64,000 nt of DNA from Dyadobacter jejuensis (GTDB taxonomy: Bacteria > Bacteroidota > Bacteroidia > Cytophagales > Spirosomataceae): NCBI RefSeq assembly GCF_003149085.1, contig NZ_QGDT01000002.1:372001-436000 (forward strand), read 5' to 3'. The notes below the pieces were generated by a model that worked only from the letters and a program-made list of their open reading frames with translations, did not search any database and was not told the DNA's origin. Positions 1-8,302 of the stretch are shown piece after piece. The first letter of the stretch is position 1. Each line of letters begins with the position of its first letter. A program made the translations under genes and the position numbers.

Positions 1-1
1 G

Positions 2-3000
2 GGAATCATTGCCCTTTCCTGTGCTAAAAACAGTCCCGCTAATAAGGAGAAATTACCCTCTGACGCCGTAGTAATATATGAGGATGGGAACACTGCCAAA
101 AGAAAAGCACAAGAAATAAGGGAAAATACGGTGATCAAACTCGCCGATGGACTGAAGCTAGACCTCTGGGCAACCGACTCCCTAGCTCCCGACCCCGTGG
201 CGATTGACGTGGATGTTTACGGTAGAGTTTTCCTGAACCGAACCAACCGACAAAAAAATTCTGAATTCGATATACGTGGTCATAGAAACTGGATGACTGC
301 ATCCATAGCCCTACAGTCGGTGGAGGAGCGGCGCAAATTCCTTAGAGAGACTTTTGCGCCAGAAAAGAGTGATGAAAACAACTGGCTAAAAGATTTGAAT
401 GGGGATGGAAGCCACGATTGGAAGGACCTGGCCGTAGAAAAAGACGAAGTATGGCGACTCGAAGATACCAATCATGACGGCATGGCCGATGTATCGGTAA
501 GGGTGATCAACGACTTTTTCGAAGAAGTGAGCGATGTAGCAGGGGGAATTTTGGTAAGAGCCAAAGACGCCTTCGTCACCATAGCCCCCGATGTGTGGCG
601 ATTTACCGATACCAACCGAGACGGTATTTACGACAAAAAAACATCCATTGCACATGGCTATGGCGTTCATATCGGATTTGGTGGGCATGGCATGTCCAAC
701 CCCATCGAGGGGCCCGATGGCAAAATATACTGGAACATAGGCGATATAGGGTCGCAGGTTACCACAGCCGACGGCACCCTGCACAACCGCTCCAACGAAG
801 GCACCATAGCACGTTGTAACCCCGACGGCTCCGACTTTGAGGTATTTGCAGGCGGATTGCGCAACACGCATGAATTCGTTTTTGACGCTTATGGAAACCT
901 CATCAGTTCGGATAACGACGGCGACCACCCTGGCGAAAGTGAGCGCTTGGTACATATCGTAGAGGGCTCCGATGCCGGCTGGCGTTCCAACTGGCAATAT
1001 GGCAAATATACCGACCCTCGCAACAACGATTATAAAGTTTGGATGGACGAAAAGCTGTATGTCCCCCATTGGGAAGGTCAGGCGGCCTACATCATCCCCC
1101 CTATTCAAAATTTCCATAATGGCCCCACAGGCATGCAGTTCAATCCGGGTACGGCCCTGGGATCGGCCTGGACCAATAAATTCTTTTTAGTGGAGTTCGT
1201 CGGTAACCCGGCCCGTTCGCCTATCTGGGCCTTTGGACTTAAACCCAAAGGAGCCTCCTTCGTACTGGACGGTGAGCAAAATATTTTGAATGGTATTTTA
1301 CCCACTGGTATCCGCTTCGGACCCGACGGCGCCCTCTATGTGGCCGACTGGATCAACGGATGGGATACCAAAAACTATGGTAGGGTATGGCGCCTAGACG
1401 TAACCGATGAGAAAAACGATCTCAAGGCCGTTCGTCAGGAAACCAACAGGCTGATGAAGCTAAACTATGAAAAGCAAAAGGAAGCAACTCTATTGGGCCT
1501 ACTAGCCAATCAAGACATGCGCATCCGTCAAAAAGCGCAATTCGAATTGGCAAACCGAGGAGAAAAGGGCGCCATGGAGTTTAATAAGGCACTTCAATCC
1601 AGCAATCAATTTGCCCGGATTCATGCCATTTGGGGGTTAGGACAGCTTACACGTAGCAACAAGGCCTTTGCCAATAGACTATTGCCATTACTCAAAGACG
1701 CTGACCCTGAAATTATCGCTCAGGCTGCCAAGGTTCTCGGAGATGCGCGCATCGCTGAGGCCGGCCCTTTATTGATCCCCTTACTTAAAGATGCCAATCC
1801 CAGAGTTCAGTTTTTTAGCGCTCAAGCTTTAGGACGCATCAAAGACCAGTCGGCAGTGCCCCCTCTTTTGGAGCTCATAAAAACCAATCAGGATAAGGAC
1901 TTGTACCTACGCCACGCCGCCGTATTAGCCCTTTCACGAATTGGCAAGGTGGAGCCTATGGTCGCCTTAGCCAAAAGCCCCGACCGATCGTTGCGCATTG
2001 CTGCGGTGTTGGTATTACGACGACTCTCTAACGAAAACATCCGTTTGTTCCTTCGGGATAACGACGAGTACATTGTCACTGAAGCGGCCCGTGCCATCAA
2101 CGACGACCTATCTATAACGGCGGCCCTTCCCGCCTTGGCTGCCACCTTAAAGGAGTCGAGGTTCACCAGTGAGCCGTTGTTACGCCGGTCTATTAATGCG
2201 GCGCTTCGCATTGGCGGTGCCGAACAACTCAATGACTTAGTAGCGTTTGCCCAGAGAAAAAATGTTTCGGACGAGCTAAAAGCCGAGGCGCTAGCGACCT
2301 TAGGCACTTGGGCTAACCCCTCCGTGCTGGACCGCGTGGATGGTCGCTACCGCGGCCCCATCCGTCGTGACGCCCAGGTGGTACGTGATAGAGTACTGCC
2401 TCTAGCCAGTAACCTACTGGATAGTGGCAAACCGGCCATTCTGATCGCCACGTCCAAAATGCTCGCTGAGCTCGACATAACGGCCTATAACGCCACGTTG
2501 GCTCGACTGATGAATCAGCAAAACCCACCAGAAGTGCGGGTAGCCATACTGGAATCGCTCAAAGATTTGCAGTACCAGGACATGGAGTTACTCATGAAAA
2601 AAGGGATGGAAGACCCTAATGCCGACGTTCGCACTGCGGCCTTAGCGATGGTCAACAGCCTAGACTTGTCCGAATCGGCCTTGCAGTCTATGGCACAGTC
2701 GGTACTAAAAATAGGTTCCGTCAAAGAACAGCAACAATTGCTGAAAGTATTGGGAACACTCCCTTTAACGAAGAGCAAGCCTATCTTAGCAGACCTGATT
2801 GCTCAGTCGAAAGCAGGAAAGCTCCCCAAAAGTTTGGCTTTGGACCTGAACGAGGCGGTTGAAGCCACCAAATCCAGCGATCTTATGGCCCAACTTCCTC
2901 CACTTAAAAAAGTGGGTGACAGCGTAGCCGACTACCAAGATGTTCTTTTTGGCGGTAATGCTCAGGCAGGCCGACAATACTTTTTAAAAAGCTCCGAGGC

Positions 3001-3367
3001 AGAATGCGCCCGTTGCCATTCCATAGGAGGACAAGGAGGGGAAGTCGGCCCCAATCTTTCCAAGATTGGGAGTATCCTCAGCCGCGAGCAGATACTAGAG
3101 GCCCTTGTAGAACCCAGTGCCCGACTTTCCCCAGGCTTTGGGATGGTGATGCTGACGCTGAAAGACGGTAGCACGGCGGCAGGAATATTGATGGAAGAAC
3201 ATGCCGATGAGCTCGTGCTGAAAACTTCCGAAGCCGAGCCGCTAAAAATTCCTGTGGCGCGTATTGCCAAAAGAGACAACCTCCCTTCCAGTATGCCTCC
3301 TATGGGTCATATCATGTCTAAAAGAGATATTCGGGATGTAGTCGAATTCTTGAGTAGACTTAAATAA
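2..3367 (+). CDS. Lipoprotein with propeller dehydrogenase, HEAT repeats and C-terminal cytochrome c (5' partial)
   Basis: The reading frame is open back to base 2, so the true start lies outside the window. The first visible residues contain a lipobox-like LSC at codons 5-7, which suggests an outer-membrane or periplasmic lipoprotein and makes the internal GTG at 131 an unlikely start. The N-terminal half resembles the 'membrane-bound dehydrogenase' propeller domain (Piru_Ver_Nterm type), with calcium-loop-like DxNxDGxxD segments (DLNGDG, DTNHDG, DTNRDG). The middle (about residues 490-930) is a series of HEAT-like helical repeats. A haem c site CARCH lies at about residue 1002 of the 1121 visible residues, followed by a GPNL segment and a distal Met-rich stretch (SSMPPMG), as in monohaem cytochrome c. 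Such proteins are common in Planctomycetes and Bacteroidota and are thought to oxidise sugars or other organics. The substrate is unknown. Confidence 0.88.
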   Translation, partial: GIIALSCAKNSPANKEKLPSDAVVIYEDGNTAKRKAQEIRENTVIKLADGLKLDLWATDSLAPDPVAIDVDVYGRVFLNRTNRQKNSEFDIRGHRNWMTASIALQSVEERRKFLRETFAPEKSDENNWLKDLNGDGSHDWKDLAVEKDEVWRLEDTNHDGMADVSVRVINDFFEEVSDVAGGILVRAKDAFVTIAPDVWRFTDTNRDGIYDKKTSIAHGYGVHIGFGGHGMSNPIEGPDGKIYWNIGDIGSQVTTADGTLHNRSNEGTIARCNPDGSDFEVFAGGLRNTHEFVFDAYGNLISSDNDGDHPGESERLVHIVEGSDAGWRSNWQYGKYTDPRNNDYKVWMDEKLYVPHWEGQAAYIIPPIQNFHNGPTGMQFNPGTALGSAWTNKFFLVEFVGNPARSPIWAFGLKPKGASFVLDGEQNILNGILPTGIRFGPDGALYVADWINGWDTKNYGRVWRLDVTDEKNDLKAVRQETNRLMKLNYEKQKEATLLGLLANQDMRIRQKAQFELANRGEKGAMEFNKALQSSNQFARIHAIWGLGQLTRSNKAFANRLLPLLKDADPEIIAQAAKVLGDARIAEAGPLLIPLLKDANPRVQFFSAQALGRIKDQSAVPPLLELIKTNQDKDLYLRHAAVLALSRIGKVEPMVALAKSPDRSLRIAAVLVLRRLSNENIRLFLRDNDEYIVTEAARAINDDLSITAALPALAATLKESRFTSEPLLRRSINAALRIGGAEQLNDLVAFAQRKNVSDELKAEALATLGTWANPSVLDRVDGRYRGPIRRDAQVVRDRVLPLASNLLDSGKPAILIATSKMLAELDITAYNATLARLMNQQNPPEVRVAILESLKDLQYQDMELLMKKGMEDPNADVRTAALAMVNSLDLSESALQSMAQSVLKIGSVKEQQQLLKVLGTLPLTKSKPILADLIAQSKAGKLPKSLALDLNEAVEATKSSDLMAQLPPLKKVGDSVADYQDVLFGGNAQAGRQYFLKSSEAECARCHSIGGQGGEVGPNLSKIGSILSREQILEALVEPSARLSPGFGMVMLTLKDGSTAAGILMEEHADELVLKTSEAEPLKIPVARIAKRDNLPSSMPPMGHIMSKRDIRDVVEFLSRLK

Positions 3368-3397
3368 CAGGACCTTCTTAAAACATACGTCCTAGCT

Positions 3398-3448
3398 ATA
3401 AAACAAAAAGCGCGTCAGATCTTGTATCTGGTCCGCTTTTTGTTTTAT
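3398..3448 (+). terminator. Hairpin terminator after the cytochrome lipoprotein
   Basis: Perfect 15-bp inverted repeat (ataaaacaaaaagcg at 3398-3412 and its complement at 3434-3448). The 3' arm includes a T run, and a second small stem (cagat/atctg) sits inside the loop. It lies 31 bases after the stop codon. The A/T-rich ends make it usable in both directions. Confidence 0.8.
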
Positions 3449-3558
3449 ATAGGTATCCAAATACAATGGAAAAATGCATATTCTTACCGAATGGAGTAAA
3501 TTTTGACTATTTTTCCTAAAGCACGTACTTTTGAATGATCCCATGATACGATATTACG

Positions 3559-4608
3559 ATGAAAGTTCAGAAAGAAGAAGATGAAACCATCCGAAAGGCC
3601 ATCAAGCATTGGGAGGATCAGCAGCTTATCACGAAAGACCAATCGGCCCGACTTACCGAATCCTATGAAGTGGAGCCGGGTAACCTAGATGCAGTAGCCA
3701 AATATGCCTTAATAGCCGCCATTTCCTGTGGTCTTTTGGCCTTTGGTTCTTTAATAGTGGACGAGAAATGGATAGAACAGCTGCGAAAATCCTGGGGATA
3801 TTCGGAATGGGCGGTAGGATTGCTATTTAGCATAGTCAGCGTAGCACTGATATATTGGGTAAAAGCCCGGCAAGCCAACCGTCCCGAGGATAGGGCCAGT
3901 ATTGAAATTATTAATATTGGCATCGGACTGTCAGTCGCCATATCGATTGCCTACTGGATGCGCCATTTCGATAGCTTATCCTCACAGTACCAACTCCCGC
4001 TTTTGCTGGCTACCCTATGTTATTTTATCATTGCCGCCATGCTTCAGTCAAAAACCCTGTGGACGGTGATGATTCTGGCAGCTACGGGCTGGTGGGCGTC
4101 CCAAACGCACCAATGGGCCGACGGCGATTTTCGCTTCGCAGGGATGAACTACCCCTTACGGATGACCTTGTTTGGCCTCTTGATCTGGATCAGCTCTTTT
4201 GTGCTGGACCGTTTTCCCCGTCTCATATCCTTTAAGGCAACTACCTATACCGCGGGCTTAATACTCTTCCTTACGGCGGCATGGACCTTATCGATATTTG
4301 GCAACTACGACGACCTGGAGCGGTGGACGAGCATCAAGCAACAGGACTTTTGGTACTGGGCACTGGGATTTACCCTACTTTTGGCGCTACTATTAACCTT
4401 GGCCATTAAGACCGAACAAGCCATTCTGAGAGACATCACCCTGATATTTTTCCTATTAAATCTATACACTCGTTATTTCGAATATTTTTGGGAACGTACC
4501 AACAAAGGTATTTTCTTTGCGGTGCTGGCGCTGTCGTTTTGGTTTGTAGCAAAAAAAGCCGGTGAGTGGCGTAGCCGACGAAGGATCGACGAGCCTTCCA
4601 GTAGATAA
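3559..4608 (+). CDS. DUF2157-type multi-pass membrane protein
   Basis: A 349-aa protein. The N-terminal ~60 residues form a charged soluble segment (…IRKAIKHWEDQQLITKDQSARL…) typical of the DUF2157 family. About eight hydrophobic segments follow, starting near residue 67 (YALIAAISCGLLAFGSL) and ending near residue 330 (IFFAVLALSFWFVAKK). The C-terminus is short and basic (GEWRSRRRIDE). No catalytic motif is visible. It is followed after 26 bases by a small gene on the same strand, so the two are probably co-transcribed. The inner-membrane location is inferred from hydrophobicity; the function is unknown. Confidence 0.8.
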   Translation: MKVQKEEDETIRKAIKHWEDQQLITKDQSARLTESYEVEPGNLDAVAKYALIAAISCGLLAFGSLIVDEKWIEQLRKSWGYSEWAVGLLFSIVSVALIYWVKARQANRPEDRASIEIINIGIGLSVAISIAYWMRHFDSLSSQYQLPLLLATLCYFIIAAMLQSKTLWTVMILAATGWWASQTHQWADGDFRFAGMNYPLRMTLFGLLIWISSFVLDRFPRLISFKATTYTAGLILFLTAAWTLSIFGNYDDLERWTSIKQQDFWYWALGFTLLLALLLTLAIKTEQAILRDITLIFFLLNLYTRYFEYFWERTNKGIFFAVLALSFWFVAKKAGEWRSRRRIDEPSSR

Positions 4609-4634
4609 CCTTACGATACCAATATTACTGAATA

Positions 4635-4964
4635 ATGAATTCTCCACGAAATATTAAGCCCGAAGAAATCGCTTTACTACATCTGTTGTTGGACAAATTG
4701 GCTATTGGCATCGAAAACCATCCACTTCCACAGCAAGTAGACCCTTATGAAGGGGACAAGATGGGGAGCATTGGCCTACAATTGGCACCCCAGGAATATG
4801 CAGGGGACCTGATCCAGGTGGAGTATATAGACAGCGATCAAACGCCCGTCGTCATTACCCTTACCCAGGACGTCCACGGGCAACTGTTGGATCTCGATTT
4901 CTGGAAAACCGATATGTCGAAACTATTGCAATACCCCCGTCCCGATCAAATTATATTCCGATAG
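4635..4964 (+). CDS. Small conserved protein, DUF6984-like
   Basis: 109 aa, soluble, acidic, with no signal peptide. It starts with a helical stretch (KPEEIALLHLLLDKL), then a MGS segment and a beta-rich half (QVEYIDSDQTPVVITLTQD…LLDLDFWKTDMSKLL). That layout (E-x-x-L-L helix, MGS, then a strand pair ending in LDFWK) resembles the DUF6984 family, but I cannot confirm this without a profile search. It follows the DUF2157-type gene by 26 bases and probably shares its mRNA. Function unknown. Confidence 0.65.
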   Translation: MNSPRNIKPEEIALLHLLLDKLAIGIENHPLPQQVDPYEGDKMGSIGLQLAPQEYAGDLIQVEYIDSDQTPVVITLTQDVHGQLLDLDFWKTDMSKLLQYPRPDQIIFR

Positions 4965-4970
4965 CACGAC

Positions 4971-4997
4971 AATAGGTCAGAATAAGAAAGACCTATT
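4971..4997 (+). terminator. Weak hairpin after the small conserved gene
   Basis: Eight-base inverted repeat AATAGGTC / GACCTATT with an 11-base A-rich loop, just after the stop codon at 4964. There is no clear T run after it, so terminator function is only likely. Confidence 0.4.
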
Positions 4998-5140
4998 AAT
5001 TTAAGCCGTTTCCATTTGTGCGTTCGATTTATAAGAAAAAGGACTGGAAATCAGTCAACCGTCTACTAGATACTCCAAGAAACCATTAATCTTACAAAAG
5101 AGGGCCGTAATTATGTAGAAACAGTCCAGTGATAGCCACT

Positions 5141-5148
5141 TACCTTTG
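5141..5148 (+). promoter_or_regulatory. -7 box of the copper ATPase promoter
   Basis: TACCTTTG matches the Bacteroidota -7 consensus TAnnTTTG and lies 18 bases before the copA start codon. The surrounding bases form overlapping palindromes (TTACctttGTAA and CTTTGTaACAAAG, 5140-5155), which may be an operator overlapping the transcription start. No clear -33 TTG is visible. Confidence 0.55.
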
Positions 5149-5165
5149 TAACAAAGCTGATTATC

Positions 5166-7394
5166 ATGGAAACAACACATCAACATCAAAAAATAACAGT
5201 ACCCGTTTCGGGGTTGAGCTGTGCTGCCTGTGCGGTGAGCGTCGAGTCGATGCTGAACCAGACTGCCGGAGTAACCACAGCCTCGGTCAATTATGCCAAC
5301 CAGTCGGTTCTAATCGATTTTGATCCGGATACGACCACTCTAGCCGCTCTCGATGAAGTATTGCAGGGCATTGGCTATGGGCTCATCATAGAAGAGGATG
5401 AAGAAGCCGGACTAGCAGAACAAGAGGCACTTCAAAAAAAGCAATACCAAGCCTTAAAAAACAAGACAATATGGGCGGGAATCTTATCGGTCCCTGTAGT
5501 GCTTATCGGCATGGTGTTTATGGATCTGCCCTTCGGCAATTATATCATGATGGGACTCTCGCTGCTGGTACTGTCGGTTTTTGGGCGTAGCTTTTTTATT
5601 CATGCCGCCCAACAAGCCCGTCATAGGAAGGCCAATATGGATACTTTGGTCGCCATCAGCACGGGCATTGCCTTTTTGTTTAGCACATTCAACACTTTTT
5701 TTCCAGAATTCTGGTATGCCAAAGGACTGGAGCCCCATGTATATTTTGAAGCCGCTGCCGTAATCATCTTCTTTATTCTATTAGGCAAACTCTTGGAAGA
5801 AAGTGCTAAGTCCAATACTTCCCAAGCTCTAAAAAAACTAATAGGACTACAACCTAAGACGGTCCGTGTCATAAAGGAGGGCGTCGAATCGGAGATTCCG
5901 ATCAAAGAGATTCAAAAACACGATGAGGTAATCATCAAAGCCGGTGAACGTATCCCTGTCGATGGCATCGTTCTATCGGGCTCGTCATTTGTAGACGAAA
6001 GTCTGATGACCGGCGAACCCCTGCCAGCGGAAAAGAAGTCGGGTGACCGGGTATTTGCGGGAACCATCAACCAAAAGGGGAGCTTTAACTTTCAGGCGGA
6101 AAAAATCGGAAAACATACCGTTCTGGCCCAAATCATAAAGACCGTACAGGCTGCTCAAGGCAGCAAGGCGCCTGTGCAGCGGCTGGTCGATAAAATCGCG
6201 GGCATTTTCGTCCCCGTCGTGATGGGCATCGCCGTTCTCACTTTCGTCGCCTGGCTTATCCTTGGCGGAGAAAATGCCCTTACCCACGCCTTGCTGGCTT
6301 CCGTGTCGGTGTTGGTGATAGCCTGCCCCTGTGCCCTAGGCTTGGCCACCCCCACGGCCATCATGGTGGGTGTAGGCAAGGGAGCCGAGCACAATATCCT
6401 TATCAGGGATGCAGACAGCCTCGAAAACACCTATAAGGTAAACAGTATCGTTCTGGACAAGACCGGCACCCTTACAGAGGGCAAGCCTGTGGTTACCGAC
6501 TGGATTTGGGAGGATAACGTTTCGGAAGCCGACCAATACCTTCGGGCCATCAAAGCCTTAGAAGCCCGATCGGAACACCCATTGGCCCAAGCCATTGTAG
6601 ACCATATCCCCCAAACAACTCCTGTCGGGGTAGCCTCTTTCGAATCGATTACGGGGAGTGGCATACGCGGCCAGATCGACGGGGCAATCTACACCATAGG
6701 CACGGCGGCTCTGTTGGAAAAAGAAGGAATAACAATTTCCGAAAAGCTCCAACAACAAGGCCTGCTCCTTCAACAGGAGACCAAAACGGTGATCGCCATC
6801 GGCTATCAAAAACGGGCCATCGCCTTGGTGGCCATAGCAGACCAGCTAAAGGCTACTTCGACCCAGGCCGTAGCCGAGCTCAAAAAATTGGGCTTGGAGG
6901 TATATATGCTCACTGGCGACAACCCACAAACGGCCGCCGCCGTAGCACAGCAAGTAGGGATTTCACACTTTGAAGCCGAAGTGAAGCCCGACGATAAAAT
7001 GCAGTTTGTAAAGAAACTTCAGAGTCAAGGGAAAATCGTAGCCATGGTGGGCGACGGCATCAACGACTCCCAGGCTCTAGCCCAGGCCGATGTTAGCATT
7101 GCCATGGGACGTGGATCGGACATTGCCATGGATGTAGCCAAACTCACGCTGATCACCTCCGACCTGATGGTCGTCCCGAAGGCTATCCAGTTGAGCAAAC
7201 AAACGGTACGTACCATCCGGCAAAATCTTTTCTGGGCCTTCATTTATAACCTTATCGGCATTCCTATTGCTGCCGGGGTACTTTATCCTATCAACGGTTT
7301 CTTACTGGACCCGATGATAGCCGGTGCCGCTATGGCCCTTAGCTCCGTATCGGTCGTTACCAATAGTCTACGGCTTAAAGGCATGAAAATTTAG
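5166..7394 (+). CDS. copA: Copper-translocating P1B-type ATPase
   Basis: 742-aa inner-membrane pump that exports Cu(I) from the cytoplasm. One N-terminal HMA domain has CAAC at residues 19-22 after a short His/Gln-rich start (ETTHQHQK). The core has the TGE actuator motif (TGEPLP), the transmembrane CPC metal site at 387-389, the phosphorylated Asp431 in DKTGT, the SEHP signature and GDGIND at 629-634. Near the C-terminus YN (…FIYNLIGIP) and MxxSS ([13 protein letters not shown]) are the remaining ligands of the Cu(I) P1B-1 subgroup. It heads a copper gene set: the small HMA protein 81 bases downstream, then the HYC_CC_PP protein, TonB receptor and HMA-AraC regulator. The promoter palindrome at 5140-5155 is a candidate control site. 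Confidence 0.96.
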   Translation: METTHQHQKITVPVSGLSCAACAVSVESMLNQTAGVTTASVNYANQSVLIDFDPDTTTLAALDEVLQGIGYGLIIEEDEEAGLAEQEALQKKQYQALKNKTIWAGILSVPVVLIGMVFMDLPFGNYIMMGLSLLVLSVFGRSFFIHAAQQARHRKANMDTLVAISTGIAFLFSTFNTFFPEFWYAKGLEPHVYFEAAAVIIFFILLGKLLEESAKSNTSQALKKLIGLQPKTVRVIKEGVESEIPIKEIQKHDEVIIKAGERIPVDGIVLSGSSFVDESLMTGEPLPAEKKSGDRVFAGTINQKGSFNFQAEKIGKHTVLAQIIKTVQAAQGSKAPVQRLVDKIAGIFVPVVMGIAVLTFVAWLILGGENALTHALLASVSVLVIACPCALGLATPTAIMVGVGKGAEHNILIRDADSLENTYKVNSIVLDKTGTLTEGKPVVTDWIWEDNVSEADQYLRAIKALEARSEHPLAQAIVDHIPQTTPVGVASFESITGSGIRGQIDGAIYTIGTAALLEKEGITISEKLQQQGLLLQQETKTVIAIGYQKRAIALVAIADQLKATSTQAVAELKKLGLEVYMLTGDNPQTAAAVAQQVGISHFEAEVKPDDKMQFVKKLQSQGKIVAMVGDGINDSQALAQADVSIAMGRGSDIAMDVAKLTLITSDLMVVPKAIQLSKQTVRTIRQNLFWAFIYNLIGIPIAAGVLYPINGFLLDPMIAGAAMALSSVSVVTNSLRLKGMKI

Positions 7395-7475
7395 CTTACA
7401 CCAAAAAATTACAAGCTTTAAAGAAAATTCTGTAAGTATCCTGCTGAAATAATCTCAATATTTGCATCATTAAAA

Positions 7476-7697
7476 ATGAATACGATGGAAACCTTAAAAT
7501 TCAAAACCAATATAAAATGTGGCGGCTGCATAGCTGCCGTAAAGCCAGTGCTCGACCAAGACCAGAAAATAGCCTCTTGGGAGGTGGATTTGGCCTCTCC
7601 AGAGAAAATATTGACGGTACTTACCGACCATAATGCCCTAGAAGTAAGCGATATGCTTAAAACTGCTGGGTATAACGCCGAGAAAATTCCAGCCTAA
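7476..7697 (+). CDS. Small HMA-domain metallochaperone-like protein
   Basis: 73 aa; essentially one heavy-metal-associated domain with the metal site CGGC at residues 15-18 (NIKCGGCIAAVKP). No signal peptide, so it is cytoplasmic. Its length and position directly after copA fit a CopZ-like copper chaperone that hands Cu(I) to the ATPase. The CGGC variant, without the Met found in the classical MxCxxC, is usual for Bacteroidota homologues. An ATG at 7485 is an alternative start. It could also act as a copper buffer; the metal is inferred from context. Confidence 0.85.
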   Translation: MNTMETLKFKTNIKCGGCIAAVKPVLDQDQKIASWEVDLASPEKILTVLTDHNALEVSDMLKTAGYNAEKIPA

Positions 7698-7702
7698 TAT
7701 AG

Positions 7703-7743
7703 TACCTTTGTACCGTCGACTATGGTAGTCGGTGGTACAAAGG
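7703..7743 (+). promoter_or_regulatory. Promoter with a long palindrome ahead of the HYC_CC_PP gene
   Basis: The -7 box TACCTTTG is at 7703-7710. A long inverted repeat overlaps it: CCTTTGTACC (7705-7714) pairs with GGTACAAAGG (7734-7743), and CGACTA (7717-7722) pairs with TAGTCG (7726-7731). Two G-T pairs join both arms into an almost continuous 18-bp stem with a TGG loop. There is no T run, so this is more likely an operator or 5'-end structure than a terminator. Confidence 0.5.
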
Positions 7744-7758
7744 ATGGTTTTTGCCCCT

Positions 7759-8217
7759 ATGAAAGATATAATATACCGATACTTCACCCTTATCATGGCC
7801 CTGCTGGTACTCATCAGCAGTACTGGCTTTGGCTTTACGGAGCATCATTGTACGATGCAGGGCAAATCGGTACGTTATTTTTCTCAGGAAAAGTCGGTAG
7901 CGACATCCAAACAAACCACGGCAAGCTGTTGCGCCAAAAGCAAGGTCATTGATTCGGACTGTAGGGAATTCCTTAAAAAGGCGGACTGTTGTAAGGTGCA
8001 ACAAAAGTTTCAAAAAAATGAGTTAGCAACGCCGCAAGCCCCACCAAAGGCCTTAAAGGGTGCCGTGCAAATGCTCCCATACGCTGTTGCTACCATTCAC
8101 TTCTTAAGTGCCCTAGGACATGACCCTACCCAGGTCCCCCTACGAAATCGACATGCTGAAATCCCCTACCCCTATGGGAAAAGTATGCGTATTCACGTCC
8201 AGTCATTCCTGATATGA
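7759..8217 (+). CDS. HYC_CC_PP family exported protein (copper locus)
   Basis: 152 aa from the ATG at 7759. I chose this start because it gives a clean signal peptide (KDIIYRYFTLIMALLVLISS); the frame is open to an ATG at 7732, but that lies inside the promoter palindrome. The mature part has the family pattern: HHC at residues 29-31, then CC in ASCCAK, a single Cys in DCREF, CC in ADCCKV and a Pro-rich stretch (PQAPPKALK). Proteins of this type in Bacteroidota sit beside copper and TonB genes and are thought to bind metal in the periplasm. The second hydrophobic stretch (LPYAVATIHFLSAL) may be a membrane anchor. Exact role unknown. Confidence 0.75.
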   Translation: MKDIIYRYFTLIMALLVLISSTGFGFTEHHCTMQGKSVRYFSQEKSVATSKQTTASCCAKSKVIDSDCREFLKKADCCKVQQKFQKNELATPQAPPKALKGAVQMLPYAVATIHFLSALGHDPTQVPLRNRHAEIPYPYGKSMRIHVQSFLI

Positions 8218-8241
8218 TCCACCGATAACCCACTGAATAAC

Positions 8242-8278
8242 AATCAACTAGATAGAAAGTTGGTTGATTTTAATTTTG
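8242..8278 (+). promoter_or_regulatory. Candidate promoter and operator of the TonB receptor
   Basis: A -7-like TAATTTTG at 8271-8278 lies 24 bases before the chosen start codon. Just upstream is an inverted repeat AATCAAC (8242-8248) / GTTGATT (8263-8269) with a 14-base spacer. The neighbouring HMA-AraC regulator is a plausible ligand-responsive activator for such a site, but that is inference. Confidence 0.4.
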
Positions 8279-8302
8279 GTTTATCTTGTGAATCTATTTT
8301 TC

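Noticed and set aside
386-1117. 243-aa minus-strand frame inside the cytochrome lipoprotein gene
   Set aside because: Opposite-strand shadow of a well-supported coding region; no family pattern.
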